The position numbers and the translations under genes were made by a program. The notes beneath the pieces were generated by a model that saw nothing but the letters and a program-made list of their open reading frames with translations, did not search any database and had not been told where the DNA came from. This document shows positions 1-8,144 of a stretch of 47,213 bases of DNA, in pieces (the first letter of the stretch is position 1; the number at the start of each line of letters is the position of its first letter). Origin of the DNA: an uncultured bacterium (GTDB taxonomy: Bacteria > Bacillota > Clostridia > Lachnospirales > Lachnospiraceae); contig CANSYK010000023.1 in assembly GCA_947651225.1 (NCBI GenBank), positions 1 through 47,213 on the forward strand, read 5' to 3'.

Positions 1-38
1 GTGGAGCTGACTGTCACTAATAGGTCGAGGGCTTAACC
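1..38 (+). rRNA. 23S rRNA, 3' end (partial)
   Basis: The first bases, containing CTAATAGGTCGAGGGCTTAACC, match the conserved 3' terminus of bacterial 23S rRNA. The rest of the gene lies upstream of the window. The 83 bases to the first tRNA are too short to hold a 5S rRNA and show no 5S-like sequence. Confidence 0.85.
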
Positions 39-121
39 AGGAAAGAAGGGAATAGCAAGAAGGAAGTCTGGGTAAAAAAACAGTATGCAGTTTTGAAGGT
101 ATCAGTTTGATGCTATAATAA

Positions 122-195
122 GGCCTAGTGGCTCAGTTGGTTAGAGCGCCGCCCTGTCACGGCGGAGGTCGAGGGTTCGAGTCCCTTCTGGGTCG
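122..195 (+). tRNA. tRNA-Asp (GTC)
   Basis: Complete cloverleaf: acceptor GGCCTAG pairs with CTGGGTC, anticodon loop CTGTCAC, T-loop GGTTCGAGTCC, discriminator G. CCA is not encoded. Confidence 0.95.
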
Positions 196-237
196 TTTCT
201 TTAGAAATAGAGAATGACAGTAGTTTTATAATCCCAT

Positions 238-310
238 GGGATCTTAGCTCAGCTGGGAGAGCATCTGCCTTACAAGCAGAGGGTCACAGGTTCGAGCCCT
301 GTAGGTCCCA
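238..310 (+). tRNA. tRNA-Val (TAC)
   Basis: Acceptor GGGATCT pairs with AGGTCCC. The anticodon loop CTTACAA gives TAC, the T-loop is GGTTCGAGCC, and the discriminator is A. Confidence 0.95.
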
Positions 311-338
311 TTATTTCTCTAAGAATTTGTAGAGATAT

Positions 339-411
339 GCCGATGTGGCTCAATTGGCAGAGCAGCTGATTTGTAATCAGCAGGTTATCGGTTCGAGTCC
401 GATCATCGGCT
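339..411 (+). tRNA. tRNA-Thr (TGT)
   Basis: Acceptor GCCGATG pairs with CATCGGC. The anticodon loop TTTGTAA gives TGT and the T-arm GGTTCGAGTCC is intact. Confidence 0.95.
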
Positions 412-414
412 TAT

Positions 415-496
415 GGATGGATTCCCGAGTGGCCAAAGGGGGCAGACTGTAAATCTGTTGTCTTCGACTTCGAAGGTTCGAATCCTTCTCCATCCA
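415..496 (+). tRNA. tRNA-Tyr (GTA)
   Basis: Class II tRNA of 82 nt with a long variable arm. Acceptor GGATGGA pairs with TCCATCC and the anticodon loop CTGTAAA gives GTA. It starts only four bases after tRNA-Thr, so the two are co-transcribed. Confidence 0.95.
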
Positions 497-515
497 TTTG
501 GTAATTATTTATTGA

Positions 516-589
516 CGCGGGGTGGAGCAGCTAGGAAGCTCGTCGGGCTCATAACCCGAAGGTCATAGGTTCAAATCCTGTCCCCGCTA
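516..589 (+). tRNA. initiator tRNA-fMet (CAT)
   Basis: It carries two initiator hallmarks: an unpaired first acceptor position (C1 against U72) and three consecutive G-C pairs (GGG/CCC) in the anticodon stem next to loop CTCATAA. This separates it from elongator tRNA-Met. Confidence 0.95.
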
Positions 590-614
590 TTTGGATGTTT
601 TCAGATGTTTATTT

Positions 615-687
<73 letters not shown>

Positions 688-714
688 TTCTGTCTATCTA
701 AAGATAGATAAGAT

Positions 715-787
715 GGGATATTAGCTCAGGTGGTAGAGCACTTGACTTTTAATCAAGTTGTCCGGGGTTCGAGTCCCCGATGTCTCA
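715..787 (+). tRNA. tRNA-Lys (TTT)
   Basis: Acceptor GGGATAT pairs with ATGTCTC, including G-U pairs. The anticodon loop CTTTTAA gives TTT. It is the last tRNA of the operon. Confidence 0.95.
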
Positions 788-794
788 TAAGCGA

Positions 795-836
795 GAAATC
801 CAGTAAATTCAATGGTTTGCTGGGTTTCTTTTTTTG
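795..836 (+). terminator. Intrinsic terminator of the rRNA/tRNA operon
   Basis: GAAATCCAG pairs with CTGGGTTTC around a short loop and is followed directly by a run of seven T. It lies just after tRNA-Lys and ends the stable-RNA operon. Confidence 0.85.
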
Positions 837-862
837 TCGGGAAATAGGAAATTGTTCGGAAT

Positions 863-1498
863 ATGAATCCTGTTCAAAATTTGCTTATGGAGATTGAAGG
901 CAGAATTCAGAATGCAACTGCAAAGGGGATAGATGCTGATTGTGTTTCCCGTAGTTTTTGTCCAAAACTGTCGATACAAGAAGATCCAGTTTGCGGTTTT
1001 GCCCATTGCCAAATTGCTGATTATTGGTCAAAAGAACTTAATGAAGTTAAAGGGTGTCTTGGCTGCAATGCCTGCCGCTATGGGAAACCATGTGTGCAGA
1101 AAGACGCATTTAATGGCTTTGTTCCCAAAATAAAAGACGCAGACTGTATCGTCTTTGCCTCACCGCTGTATTTTTGGACAGTATCCTCCCGGATAAAGGC
1201 CTTCATTGAAAGGTTTTATTGTATCGCAGAGGAGGATTCAAACCCGCCATTGGGCAGATACGAAAAATATCCAGTTAAGGACTGTGCGTTGCTTATGACA
1301 TCGGCAGATGATTTTTTCTGGACATTTGAACAGGCGGTTTCCTATTATCAGTTTACAATGGTAAATTATATCGGTTTTCAGGACAGGGGGATGGTGCTTG
1401 CAGGGGGATGTGGGGACACGAACGGCAAACCGCAGATAGACAAGACAGCCCACTTGCAGGTAGCGTATGAATTTGGAAAGAATATTTATTCAGAGTGA
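863..1498 (+). CDS. Flavodoxin-family NAD(P)H-dependent oxidoreductase, 5' end probably lost
   Basis: From about residue 65 the protein looks like the iron-sulfur/FMN flavodoxin family: a GCLGCNACR-x-GKPCVQKD segment followed by DADCIVFASPLYFWTVSSRIKAFIERF, which in the family forms the cysteine patch and the FMN-contacting loop. The first ~60 residues do not look like the usual opening strand and phosphate loop (LINGSPR-like). No good ribosome site precedes the start; AGGAA lies 12 bases away. The likely reading is an old gene whose 5' end was replaced or lost. It stands alone behind the tRNA terminator, followed by other damaged genes. Function today is doubtful. Confidence 0.6.
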   Translation: MNPVQNLLMEIEGRIQNATAKGIDADCVSRSFCPKLSIQEDPVCGFAHCQIADYWSKELNEVKGCLGCNACRYGKPCVQKDAFNGFVPKIKDADCIVFASPLYFWTVSSRIKAFIERFYCIAEEDSNPPLGRYEKYPVKDCALLMTSADDFFWTFEQAVSYYQFTMVNYIGFQDRGMVLAGGCGDTNGKPQIDKTAHLQVAYEFGKNIYSE

Positions 1499-1574
1499 TG
1501 TTTTTCCGTTTTGAAGTATGGAATATTTATTTCTATTCTGAAAATCTGAAATGAATGTTAGAGGAAAGATGACA

Positions 1575-2024
1575 ATGAATATCAGGGAATACCAGACGAA
1601 AGACTATAAGGAAATAATCAAGCTGTTTTGTGATACAGTCCATAATGTAAATGCAAAAGATTACACGGAGCAACAATTGGATGTATGGGCAACGGGCAAA
1701 GCGGATGTAGAAACATGGAACCGGTCATTGCTTGAACATTACAGTCTGGTCGTACTTGAAAATAGCATTATAGTTGGTTTTGGTGATATAGATAAGTCTG
1801 GCTACCTTGATCGGCTGTATGTCCATAAAGATTTTCAAAGGAAGGGGGTAGCTTCTGCAATATGTAATAAACTGGAATAGACGGTTAAAGGGAAAATTGT
1901 CACCCATGTGTCTATTACTGCAAAGCCTTTCTTTGAAAATAGGGGGTATAAGGTGATAAAGGGACAGCAGGTAGAGCGGCAGGGAGTTGTTCTTAAAAAT
2001 TTTGTTATGGAGAAATACAGATAA
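1575..2024 (+). pseudogene. GNAT N-acetyltransferase broken by an in-frame amber stop
   Basis: The reading frame opens with MNIREYQTKDYKEI behind AGGAAAG and reaches the acetyl-CoA-binding region (YLDRLYVHKDFQRKGVASAICNKLE). It then hits TAG at 1878-1880. In the same frame the sequence goes on as TVKGKIVTHVSITAKPFFENRGYKVIKG and ends ...VMEKYR before TAA at 2022-2024, the normal C-terminal half of a YafP-type GNAT. A single substitution (CAG or GAG to TAG) explains the break. ATG at 1569 is an alternative start. Neighbours on both sides are also damaged. Confidence 0.85.
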
Positions 2025-2151
2025 AATAATAGACAATGACATCAGCTATTCAGGTTGGTGCCTTTTTTTATAGAGATGGAAAGGGGACGGTTAAGGCATT
2101 AACGTATCGGGGAAAGCACGGTTTCTGCAAAAAGGTTCTATTTTGTCTTTT

Positions 2152-2418
2152 ATGGATATGACACATTTGATTTATCTGTATGGTGCCGTCAAAAAACTGA
2201 ATGTGTTCCTGCTGGGAGAATGGGATAATTACGACAGGGATCGTGGCACGCTGAAGGAGCTGGATAATGTATTTGAGGTGATTTACCGTAATTCTCATAC
2301 GGTTTATTCAGGAAACCCGGAAGAAGGGAAGGAGTTGTTTTTAAAGATTTTAATGAGCAGGAATTTGACACCAGAGCAGCGGGCGGATATTCTGATGAAT
2401 GGGACGGTTCGGATGTAG
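2152..2418 (+). CDS. Unrecognised protein or gene fragment
   Basis: An 88-residue frame starting MDMTHLIYLYGAVKKL and ending EQRADILMNGTVRM. I do not recognise the family. It has no convincing ribosome site, and the frame is open only a short way upstream to a TAA at 2092-2094, so it may be the 3' part of a larger lost gene. Codon use looks protein-like (mixed acidic and basic residues, no low complexity). A hairpin terminator follows at 2455. Confidence 0.35.
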   Translation: MDMTHLIYLYGAVKKLNVFLLGEWDNYDRDRGTLKELDNVFEVIYRNSHTVYSGNPEEGKELFLKILMSRNLTPEQRADILMNGTVRM

Positions 2419-2454
2419 AATTAGGTTATAAAGTGGAAAGAGAAAACTTTTGTC

Positions 2455-2490
2455 AGGAGTGATTTCGTGATAGAAATTGCTCCTTTATTA
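2455..2490 (+). terminator. Hairpin terminator
   Basis: AGGAGTGATTTC and GAAATTGCTCCT form a near-perfect stem with a six-base loop, followed by T-rich sequence (TTTATTAT). It separates the remnants upstream from the LysR-box operon downstream. Confidence 0.6.
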
Positions 2491-2551
2491 TAATATTTTG
2501 GGTTGTTTCATGAGTTTTATGAAATTTATAAATATAACTAAAAGGCATAAC

Positions 2552-2600
2552 AAAGTATTTTGTATAAGTATTTGATATTCATTTATATGCATGCTATATT
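2552..2600 (+). promoter_or_regulatory. LysR-type box overlapping a sigma-A promoter (site A)
   Basis: The shared core TATAAGTATTTG is followed by a -35 TTGATA (2572-2577), exactly 17 bases, and a -10 TATATT (2595-2600). ATAAGTATTTGATAT is a T-N11-A near-palindrome, the classic LysR box. It drives the SDR gene 26 bases further on. Sites B (5223) and C (12519) have the same arrangement. Confidence 0.75.
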
Positions 2601-2625
2601 GATAATCGAAAGGAGCGTGTTTGAA

Positions 2626-3396
2626 ATGGATAAACAAATGTTAGTAGGAAAAGTTGCAATTATTACTGGTGCTAGTTATGGTATGGGGCAGACAATGGCG
2701 GAATTATTTGCAGAGGAAGGTGCATCTGTTGTGCTTACAGCAAGGGGGAATGATAAACTGGATGCTGTAGTGGAGGGCATTCATGCAAAAGGAGAAAAAG
2801 CCATAGGTGTTGTTGCAGATGCCTGTTCTCTGGAAGATACACAGAGAGTGTTTGCGGAAACGATAAAAGAATTTGGGGATTTGGATATACTTATCAATAA
2901 TGCGGGAATCGGAGAACAGAAAATGATTGATGAAACAGACGATGACTGGATGATGTATGTGATGAATACCAATCTGGGAGGTCCGATGCGTTATATACGA
3001 GAGGCATTGAAAATTTTTATGCCGAAAAATGATGGTGTTATTATTAATATTTCCTCTGTAAATGGCACTCGTCCATTTTGTGGGGCAACATATACATCTA
3101 CAAAGGGAGCATTGAATACTTTGACAAAAAATGTGGCTATGCGTTTGGTGGATACGAATATCCGCTGTAATGCGGTTGCGCCTGGAGCAACAATTACGCC
3201 TGCGCACCTTGCCAATAAAGCAGGGGAGCAGCCCGGTGGGGCAAAAATGCTGGAATATAGTGGGCATTATGTTTATTTTCCCGGTCCGGAGTGTGAGGCT
3301 ATTGACCAGGCATATGCATGTCTGTATCTTGCGAGCAGGATGGGGCGGGCTGTGCGTGGTCAGGTATTGCAGGTCTGTAATGGTGCTTTCCTGTAG
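2626..3396 (+). CDS. Short-chain dehydrogenase/reductase (SDR)
   Basis: A classical SDR of 256 residues. The NAD(P)-binding motif TGASYGMG is at residues 15-22, NNAG closes the Rossmann core, and the catalytic Tyr156 and Lys160 lie in YTSTK with the preceding Ser in ISSVNG. It should oxidise or reduce an alcohol/ketone substrate in the cytoplasm; the substrate cannot be read from sequence. ATG 2626 was chosen because AAAGGAG lies 7-13 bases upstream; a longer frame from 2560 would begin inside the promoter. The iron alcohol dehydrogenase follows 40 bases later, so the pair probably forms one operon under LysR-box site A. Confidence 0.9.
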   Translation: MDKQMLVGKVAIITGASYGMGQTMAELFAEEGASVVLTARGNDKLDAVVEGIHAKGEKAIGVVADACSLEDTQRVFAETIKEFGDLDILINNAGIGEQKMIDETDDDWMMYVMNTNLGGPMRYIREALKIFMPKNDGVIINISSVNGTRPFCGATYTSTKGALNTLTKNVAMRLVDTNIRCNAVAPGATITPAHLANKAGEQPGGAKMLEYSGHYVYFPGPECEAIDQAYACLYLASRMGRAVRGQVLQVCNGAFL

Positions 3397-3436
3397 GATT
3401 AAAAAATGATGATTGCAGAAAAGGAGAATAAAATTT

Positions 3437-4606
3437 ATGTTAGGAAATTTTGCTTATTGTAACCCGACGAAGTTATATTTTGGAGATGAGGCATTACAGT
3501 ATCTGAATGAAGAATTGCCGAAGTATGGAAAAAATGTGGTTCTGGTTTACGGAGGTGGTTCTATTAAAAAGAATGGCATTTATGATGAAGTGGCAGAAAT
3601 CTTAAAGACAAACGGCAAAAACGTCACAGAGATTGCCGGTGTTATGCCGAATCCGACACTGGAGAAATTGTACGAGGGTATAGAAATTGCAAGAAAACAT
3701 GAGGCGGATTTGATTCTTGCTGTTGGTGGCGGTTCTGTATGCGATTATGCGAAAGCGGTTTCTGTATCTGTGCATTGTGACGAAGACCCATGGGAGAAAT
3801 ATTATTTGAAATTTGAGGAACCTGCCTGTGAGATTGTTCCTGTTGGCTGTGTTCTGACAATGGTTGGAACCGGTTCTGAGATGAATGCTGGAGCGGTTAT
3901 TACCAATCAGGAAACCAAACTCAAGATTGGTCATGTATTTGCAGATGAAAATATTATGCCGAGGTTCTCTATCCTGAATCCGAAATATATACTGACTTTG
4001 CCGCATTATCAGATGATTGCGGGAATTTATGATATTTTTAATCATATTTGTGAACAGTATTTTTCTGGCGAGGATGATAATACCAGTGATTATATCAGTG
4101 AAGGTTTGATGCGCTCGGTGATCCACTCCAGCAGGATTGCAAACAAAGATCCGCAGGACTATGAGGCAAGAAGTAATCTGATGTGGACAGCAACGTGGGC
4201 GTTGAATACCCTTGTTGCAAAAGGAAAACCGACAGACTGGATGGTTCATATGCTGGGGCAGGCGGTAGGAGCACACACAGACGCAACACATGGAATGACC
4301 TTATCCGCTGTATCTTTGCCATATTATCGGTACATTATGCCGTATGGTCTTACAAAGTTTGTGCGGTTTGCAAAGAATGTATGGGATATAGATGCAACAG
4401 GAAAAACAGATGAGCAGGTTGCAGAGGAAGGATTGGCAGCAATGGAAAGCTGGATGAATGAGCTGGGGCTTGTCATGAATATTACAGAACTTGGAGCAGA
4501 TGAAGAAATGTTAGAAGGGCTTGCTGAGAGTACACTTATTCTTGATGGAGGCTATAAGGTGCCTGGGCGTGATGATATTGTAACCATTTTTCGTAACAGT
4601 CTGTAA
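3437..4606 (+). CDS. Iron-containing alcohol dehydrogenase (butanol-dehydrogenase type)
   Basis: A 389-residue group III alcohol dehydrogenase of the BDH/YqhD class, reducing aldehydes with NAD(P)H. GGGS (about residues 38-41) and GGGSVCDYAKA (about 95-105) form the nucleotide-binding half. Metal ligands are Asp199, His203, His271 and His285; the 14-residue gap between the last two matches the family. ATG 3437 follows AAGGAGA by nine bases; an in-frame ATG at 3413 lacks a site. It lies between the SDR and a secreted cyclophilin-like protein in one operon. Together the dehydrogenases suggest handling of an aldehyde or ketone stress compound, an inference. Confidence 0.92.
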   Translation: MLGNFAYCNPTKLYFGDEALQYLNEELPKYGKNVVLVYGGGSIKKNGIYDEVAEILKTNGKNVTEIAGVMPNPTLEKLYEGIEIARKHEADLILAVGGGSVCDYAKAVSVSVHCDEDPWEKYYLKFEEPACEIVPVGCVLTMVGTGSEMNAGAVITNQETKLKIGHVFADENIMPRFSILNPKYILTLPHYQMIAGIYDIFNHICEQYFSGEDDNTSDYISEGLMRSVIHSSRIANKDPQDYEARSNLMWTATWALNTLVAKGKPTDWMVHMLGQAVGAHTDATHGMTLSAVSLPYYRYIMPYGLTKFVRFAKNVWDIDATGKTDEQVAEEGLAAMESWMNELGLVMNITELGADEEMLEGLAESTLILDGGYKVPGRDDIVTIFRNSL

Positions 4607-4612
4607 GGGATG

Positions 4613-5110
4613 ATGTCAGACATGAGAAAGTTATTTGTTATATGTTTGGCATTTGTGCTGGTTATGGGTTTTACTGCCTGCGAAAGCGCAAGCCAACCGT
4701 CTGAGAGTGAGTCCGCATCGATAGACAGTAATAACACAGCAGAAACGGAGGTGAAAACCATGAAAATGAGTGTAACAATAGGAGATCAGTCCTTTGCTGC
4801 GACATTGGAAGATAATGCTGCTACCCGTGAACTTGTCAAAATGATGGAGGAAAGCCCCATATCCATTAACATGGACGATTATTCCGGGTTTGAGAAAGTG
4901 GGTTCCCTTGGAAAGAGTCTGTCAACGGATAATCAGCAGATTACTACGCAGGCAGGGGATATTGTACTTTATAGTGGAAATCAGATTGTTATGTTTTATG
5001 GTTCTAATTCATGGAGTTATACTAAAATCGGGAAAATTGATGATTTATCCGGTTGGGAGGACGCACTGGGAAATGGCAGTGTCACAGTAGTATTTTCTCT
5101 TACAGAATAA
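4613..5110 (+). CDS. Cyclophilin-like-fold lipoprotein
   Basis: The N-terminus is a lipoprotein signal (hydrophobic LFVICLAFVLVMGF then TACES lipobox), so the protein should sit on the outer face of the membrane. A Ser/Glu-rich linker leads to a ~110-residue domain with the cyclophilin-like pattern: MSVTIGDQSFAATLEDNAATRELVKMM, then GDIVLYSGNQIVMFYGSNSWSYTKIGKI and a closing GSVTVVFSL. Family members have a cyclophilin fold without known isomerase activity. Start codons 4610, 4613 and 4622 are all possible; AAGGG at about 4606 best suits 4613-4622. The protein at 9322 is a paralogue of the domain, so this cluster encodes two. Confidence 0.8.
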   Translation: MSDMRKLFVICLAFVLVMGFTACESASQPSESESASIDSNNTAETEVKTMKMSVTIGDQSFAATLEDNAATRELVKMMEESPISINMDDYSGFEKVGSLGKSLSTDNQQITTQAGDIVLYSGNQIVMFYGSNSWSYTKIGKIDDLSGWEDALGNGSVTVVFSLTE

Positions 5111-5222
5111 TAGAAATGTGTTACAGAAAAGAAAATGCGATAAGAACAGACTGAAAGGATTATGATGATTGATGCAGATAGGGGAAAAGAATAATAGATA
5201 TAAATATGCCTAATTGTTATGG

Positions 5223-5272
5223 AAAGGTATTTATTATAAGTATTTGTTATTTGCGTAAAGTGATGTTATATT
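5223..5272 (+). promoter_or_regulatory. LysR-type box overlapping a sigma-A promoter (site B)
   Basis: The core TATAAGTATTTG recurs, here in the full palindrome ATAAGTATTTGTTAT. The -35 is TTGTTA (5244-5249), the spacer 17 bases, and the -10 TATATT (5267-5272). It lies 61 bases before the small gene at 5333 and would start the second transcription unit of the cluster. Confidence 0.75.
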
Positions 5273-5332
5273 TAATTTACAAAAAAACTTGATACAAATC
5301 AAATCATCAAAGATAGGAATGGAAGTGAAAGA

Positions 5333-5572
5333 ATGATGAATAACGATCAGGAACAGAAACACACAATCCAGAACATGAAAGATGCCGGATGCAGTGAAGA
5401 TACCATTAACCGTTTTTTGCTTTGCTATCAGGCAGGTGATGTAAAAGGGGAATTAAAGGTTCTCTCAAATCATAGGCAGGTGTTATTGGATGAGGTTCAT
5501 AAAGGACAGAAAGAAATTGACTGTTTGGATTATCTGGTTTATCAGATTGAAAAAGGCGAAAAGACTTTTTAA
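5333..5572 (+). CDS. Small conserved helical protein
   Basis: A 79-residue charged protein (MMNNDQEQKHTIQNMKDAGC ... LDYLVYQIEKGEKTF). Predicted to be mostly helical and soluble. I recall similar small proteins beside regulators in Lachnospiraceae but cannot name a function. A purine-rich stretch GGAAGTGAAAG precedes ATG 5333. It is the first gene behind LysR-box site B and is followed by a structured repeat and then DUF3737. Confidence 0.65.
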   Translation: MMNNDQEQKHTIQNMKDAGCSEDTINRFLLCYQAGDVKGELKVLSNHRQVLLDEVHKGQKEIDCLDYLVYQIEKGEKTF

Positions 5573-5618
5573 GCCGATAAAAAACATCAACTAAAAAAGT
5601 CTATAATTTCGCCTGTAA

Positions 5619-5682
5619 AGTTTCACTAAGCTCGAAAAAACCTTGCTAGGCGAAACTAAATCAAACCTATTTTATAGGTTGA
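5619..5682 (+). repeat. Structured intergenic repeat, copy 1
   Basis: AGTTTCACTAAG pairs imperfectly with GCTAGGCGAAACT, followed by AAATCAAACCT, which itself forms a hairpin with TATAGGTTGA. The same layout, with different but compensating stem bases, occurs at 10261-10316 and 14044-14132, and a part in reverse at 20481-20530. Confidence 0.7.
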
Positions 5683-5705
5683 CAAAATGAAATGGAGGTA
5701 TGATT

Positions 5706-6626
5706 ATGAATACAAAAAAAGAAATAAGACAGCAGACGTTAACGGGAGAGAGAGCATTATTTCAGGGAAAAGGGTTACAGCTTACAGATTGTGTATTTGT
5801 GGATGGTGAATCACCACTAAAGGAGAGTCAGGACATTGAGTTAAACGGCAGTCTGTTCCGCTGGAAATATCCTCTCTGGTACAGTAAAAATATTGTGGCA
5901 AAGAACTGTACATGGTTTGAAATGGCACGTGCAGGGGTATGGTATACAGATAATATTCTGGTAGAGGATGCTGTGATTGAAGCACCAAAGAATTTCCGTC
6001 GGTGTCATGGGGTGACGCTGAAAAATGTTTCATTCTCTAATGCATCCGAGACATTATGGAATTGTGAGAAAGTCAGGATGGAAAATGTAACAGCAAAGGG
6101 AGATTACTTTGCTATGAATTGTCAGGATATGGAACTGGATGGGTTCACGCTAACCGGTAATTATTCTTTTGATGGAGCAAAAAATGTAGTAATAAGAAAT
6201 GCAAAGATGTTGTCAAAAGACGCATTCTGGAATACAGAAAATGTTACTGTGTATGATTCATTTATTTCTGGGGAATATCTTGGATGGAATGCAAAGAACC
6301 TGACGTTGATTAACTGTACGATTGAAAGCCTGCAGGGGATGTGTTATATCGATAATCTGGTTATGAAAAACTGTAAGCTGATTAATACAACACTGGCTTT
6401 TGAGTATTCTTCTGTGGATGCACAGATTGACAGTAAAATTGAAAGTGTAATGAATCCGGCAAGTGGAACAATCCGTGCCGAGTATATTGAGAACCTGATT
6501 ATGGAAAAAGATAAAGTAGACACGGGGAAGACAAAAATTATATGTGGGAAGCAGCCTGCAAAAGGGAAAAAGGAATTTCAGATCCTTACCAATTTGCCAT
6601 TGAAACCATGTGCATGTGAAGTGTGA
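5706..6626 (+). CDS. DUF3737 family protein (right-handed beta-helix)
   Basis: A 306-residue protein with repeating ~20-residue units of the form N-x-x-V/L-x-N/D-x-x-h, such as NIVAKNCTWFE, NILVEDAVIEA, KVRMENVTAKG, NVTVYDSFISG and NLTLINCTIES. These are pentapeptide-like coils of a pectate-lyase-type beta-helix. DUF3737 has no assigned activity. There is no signal peptide, so it should be cytoplasmic. GGAGG lies seven bases before ATG 5706, which is preferred over ATG 5700. It is often found beside aldo-keto reductases and cyclophilin-like proteins, as here. Confidence 0.85.
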   Translation: MNTKKEIRQQTLTGERALFQGKGLQLTDCVFVDGESPLKESQDIELNGSLFRWKYPLWYSKNIVAKNCTWFEMARAGVWYTDNILVEDAVIEAPKNFRRCHGVTLKNVSFSNASETLWNCEKVRMENVTAKGDYFAMNCQDMELDGFTLTGNYSFDGAKNVVIRNAKMLSKDAFWNTENVTVYDSFISGEYLGWNAKNLTLINCTIESLQGMCYIDNLVMKNCKLINTTLAFEYSSVDAQIDSKIESVMNPASGTIRAEYIENLIMEKDKVDTGKTKIICGKQPAKGKKEFQILTNLPLKPCACEV

Positions 6627-6644
6627 AAAATTAGGGGGAAAATG

Positions 6645-7550
6645 ATGGAATACAGAGTAAACCAGCGGACGGGAGACAAAATCAGTATAATTGGACTGGG
6701 CGCCAGTTATATCTCTGAATCAAGTGAAAAGGAAGCAGTAGAGGCACTTATCTATGCATATGAACATGGAATCAATTATGTAGATCTTTCTACAGCCGGG
6801 GCAAAGACTTTTTCTTATTATGCGTCTGCACTGGGAAGTGTCTGGAAGAAAATGCGTTATCAGGTACATTTTGGTGCAAACTATGAAACCGGGGAATATG
6901 GATGGACTACCAATTTAGAGGCAGTAAAGCGGCAGATTGACTGGCAGTTGCGAAGCCTTAAAACGGATTATATTGATTATGGATTTGTCCATTGTCTGGA
7001 TGAGGATAGTGACTGGGAGGCTTATCAGGAGAATGGTGTGCTACAGTACTTGCTGGATATGAAAAAAAAGAGGAGTTGTACAGCATATCCTTTTCTGCAG
7101 GCCAACTTTTGAATGCAAAGACTTCTCCCTTTGGCAGGGAGTTATCGCAGTATCAATGCCATCCAGTATGCATTGGATAAGCCGGGCGTTCTGAGAGTAC
7201 TGCCGGGAATCCGTAATGTAGAGGATGTAAAGCATTTGCTGGGATTTTTTGATGCGGCGGAGGAAGAAAGAGATTATTCTGCACTTGGTTCTTATGCGCC
7301 TACAGAAATGGCAGGTACTTGTGTGTATTGCAATCACTGTCAGCCTTGTCCTGCAGGTTTGAATGTGGGGCTGATGAATAAATACTATGACCTTGCAAAA
7401 GCTGGCGATACGATGGCGGCAGACCATTACCCAAATATGGAACTTCATGCAGATTCGTGTATTCAGTGTGGGCATTGTGAATCTCGTTTCCCGTTCCATG
7501 TTAAGCAGATGGCAAGGATGGAGGAAATCAATTCCTTTTTTAACCGTTAA
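6645..7550 (+). pseudogene. Aldo/keto reductase with C-terminal 4Fe-4S motifs, broken
   Basis: The N-terminal barrel half is good (ISIIGLGASYISESS ... TDYIDYGFVHCLDEDSDWEAY ... VLQYLLDMKKK, to about 7070). In the next frame ISFSAGQLLNAKTSPFGRELSQYQC is readable (about 7087-7150). A further shift enters IQYALDKPGVLRVLPGIRN and the ferredoxin-like tail. About 55-60 residues of the family are missing between MKKK and FSAGQ. The tail keeps CVYCNHCQPCP, but the second motif reads CIQCGHCESRFPF, with Phe where the fourth cluster cysteine should be. Deletion, frameshifts and ligand loss together say pseudogene. AGGGGG precedes ATG 6645. Confidence 0.85.
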
Positions 7551-7582
7551 ATTTTTTGAGATTATATCCGGAGGTGATACCA

Positions 7583-7650
7583 TTGAAGAATCATAAAAGG
7601 AAAAGGTCTTTCTTCGTATTATTGCTTGTTGTCAGTCTAGTGTCTGTACT
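7583..7650 (+). pseudogene. Leftover start of a membrane-anchored gene
   Basis: GGAGG is followed by TTG AAG AAT CAT AAA, reading [23 protein letters not shown]. This resembles the opening of the intact membrane-anchored hydrolase at 8145 (FLKNHKWIKVLVMLVCILL). The frame then runs into an unrelated aminotransferase fragment. It looks like the stub of a duplicated or recombined copy. Confidence 0.5.
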
Positions 7651-8103
7651 GGTGTGGTTCCGGCGATTTCCAGTGCCGTAAGGAAATTGACGACACCGGG
7701 AGAAAATGTGCTGGTACAGACTCCGGTATATAACATCTTCTTCCATTCGATTGTAAATAATGGGAGAAACGTGGTGGAAAGTCCACTTGGCTACGAAAAT
7801 GGTAAATACTACATTGACTTTGGCAGGTTGGAGGAAGATTAGTATAACAGCCCTTGCGCCGACAAAGGCTTTTAATCTGGCAGGATTGCAGACAGAAGCG
7901 GTTGTGGTGCTGGATGAGGTGCTGCGTCATAAGATGTGGAGAGCACTCAATACGGATGAGGTGGCAGAACCAAATGCATTTGCTGTGGATGTGGCAATGG
8001 AGATCGGTTTGTGCGGATGAATATTGCCTGTCCGAGGGAGTTAGTGCAAGATAGGATGGAGCGGTTAAGGCGTGGAGTGGAGGAATATGAAAAATACTTA
8101 TGA
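7651..8103 (+). pseudogene. PatB/MalY-type aminotransferase (C-S lyase) remnant
   Basis: Three pieces of one PLP enzyme are readable in different frames: [30 protein letters not shown]...DFGRLEED, then APTKAFNLAGLQTEAVVV..RHKMWRALNTDEVAEPNAFAVD, and finally NIACPRELVQDRMERLRRGVEEYEKYL before TGA at 8101. The middle, including the residues that surround the PLP lysine, is lost. Intact enzymes cleave cystathionine-like C-S bonds. This copy is dead. Confidence 0.8.
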
Positions 8104-8144
8104 CTTTATGCTGACAGAATAGTGACTGGAGAGGATGAAGCAAA

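Noticed and set aside
2704-3267. Minus-strand frames opposite the SDR and iron alcohol dehydrogenase genes
   Set aside because: Low-quality composition (Cys/His/Ile-rich), no ribosome sites, and the plus-strand enzymes have complete motifs.
4235-4300. Apparent loss of a metal-ligand histidine in the iron alcohol dehydrogenase (Gln in MLGQAVGA where GHELSA-like is common)
   Set aside because: His271 lies exactly 14 residues before His285, the family spacing, so the four ligands (Asp199, His203, His271, His285) are all present; the Gln is not a ligand position.
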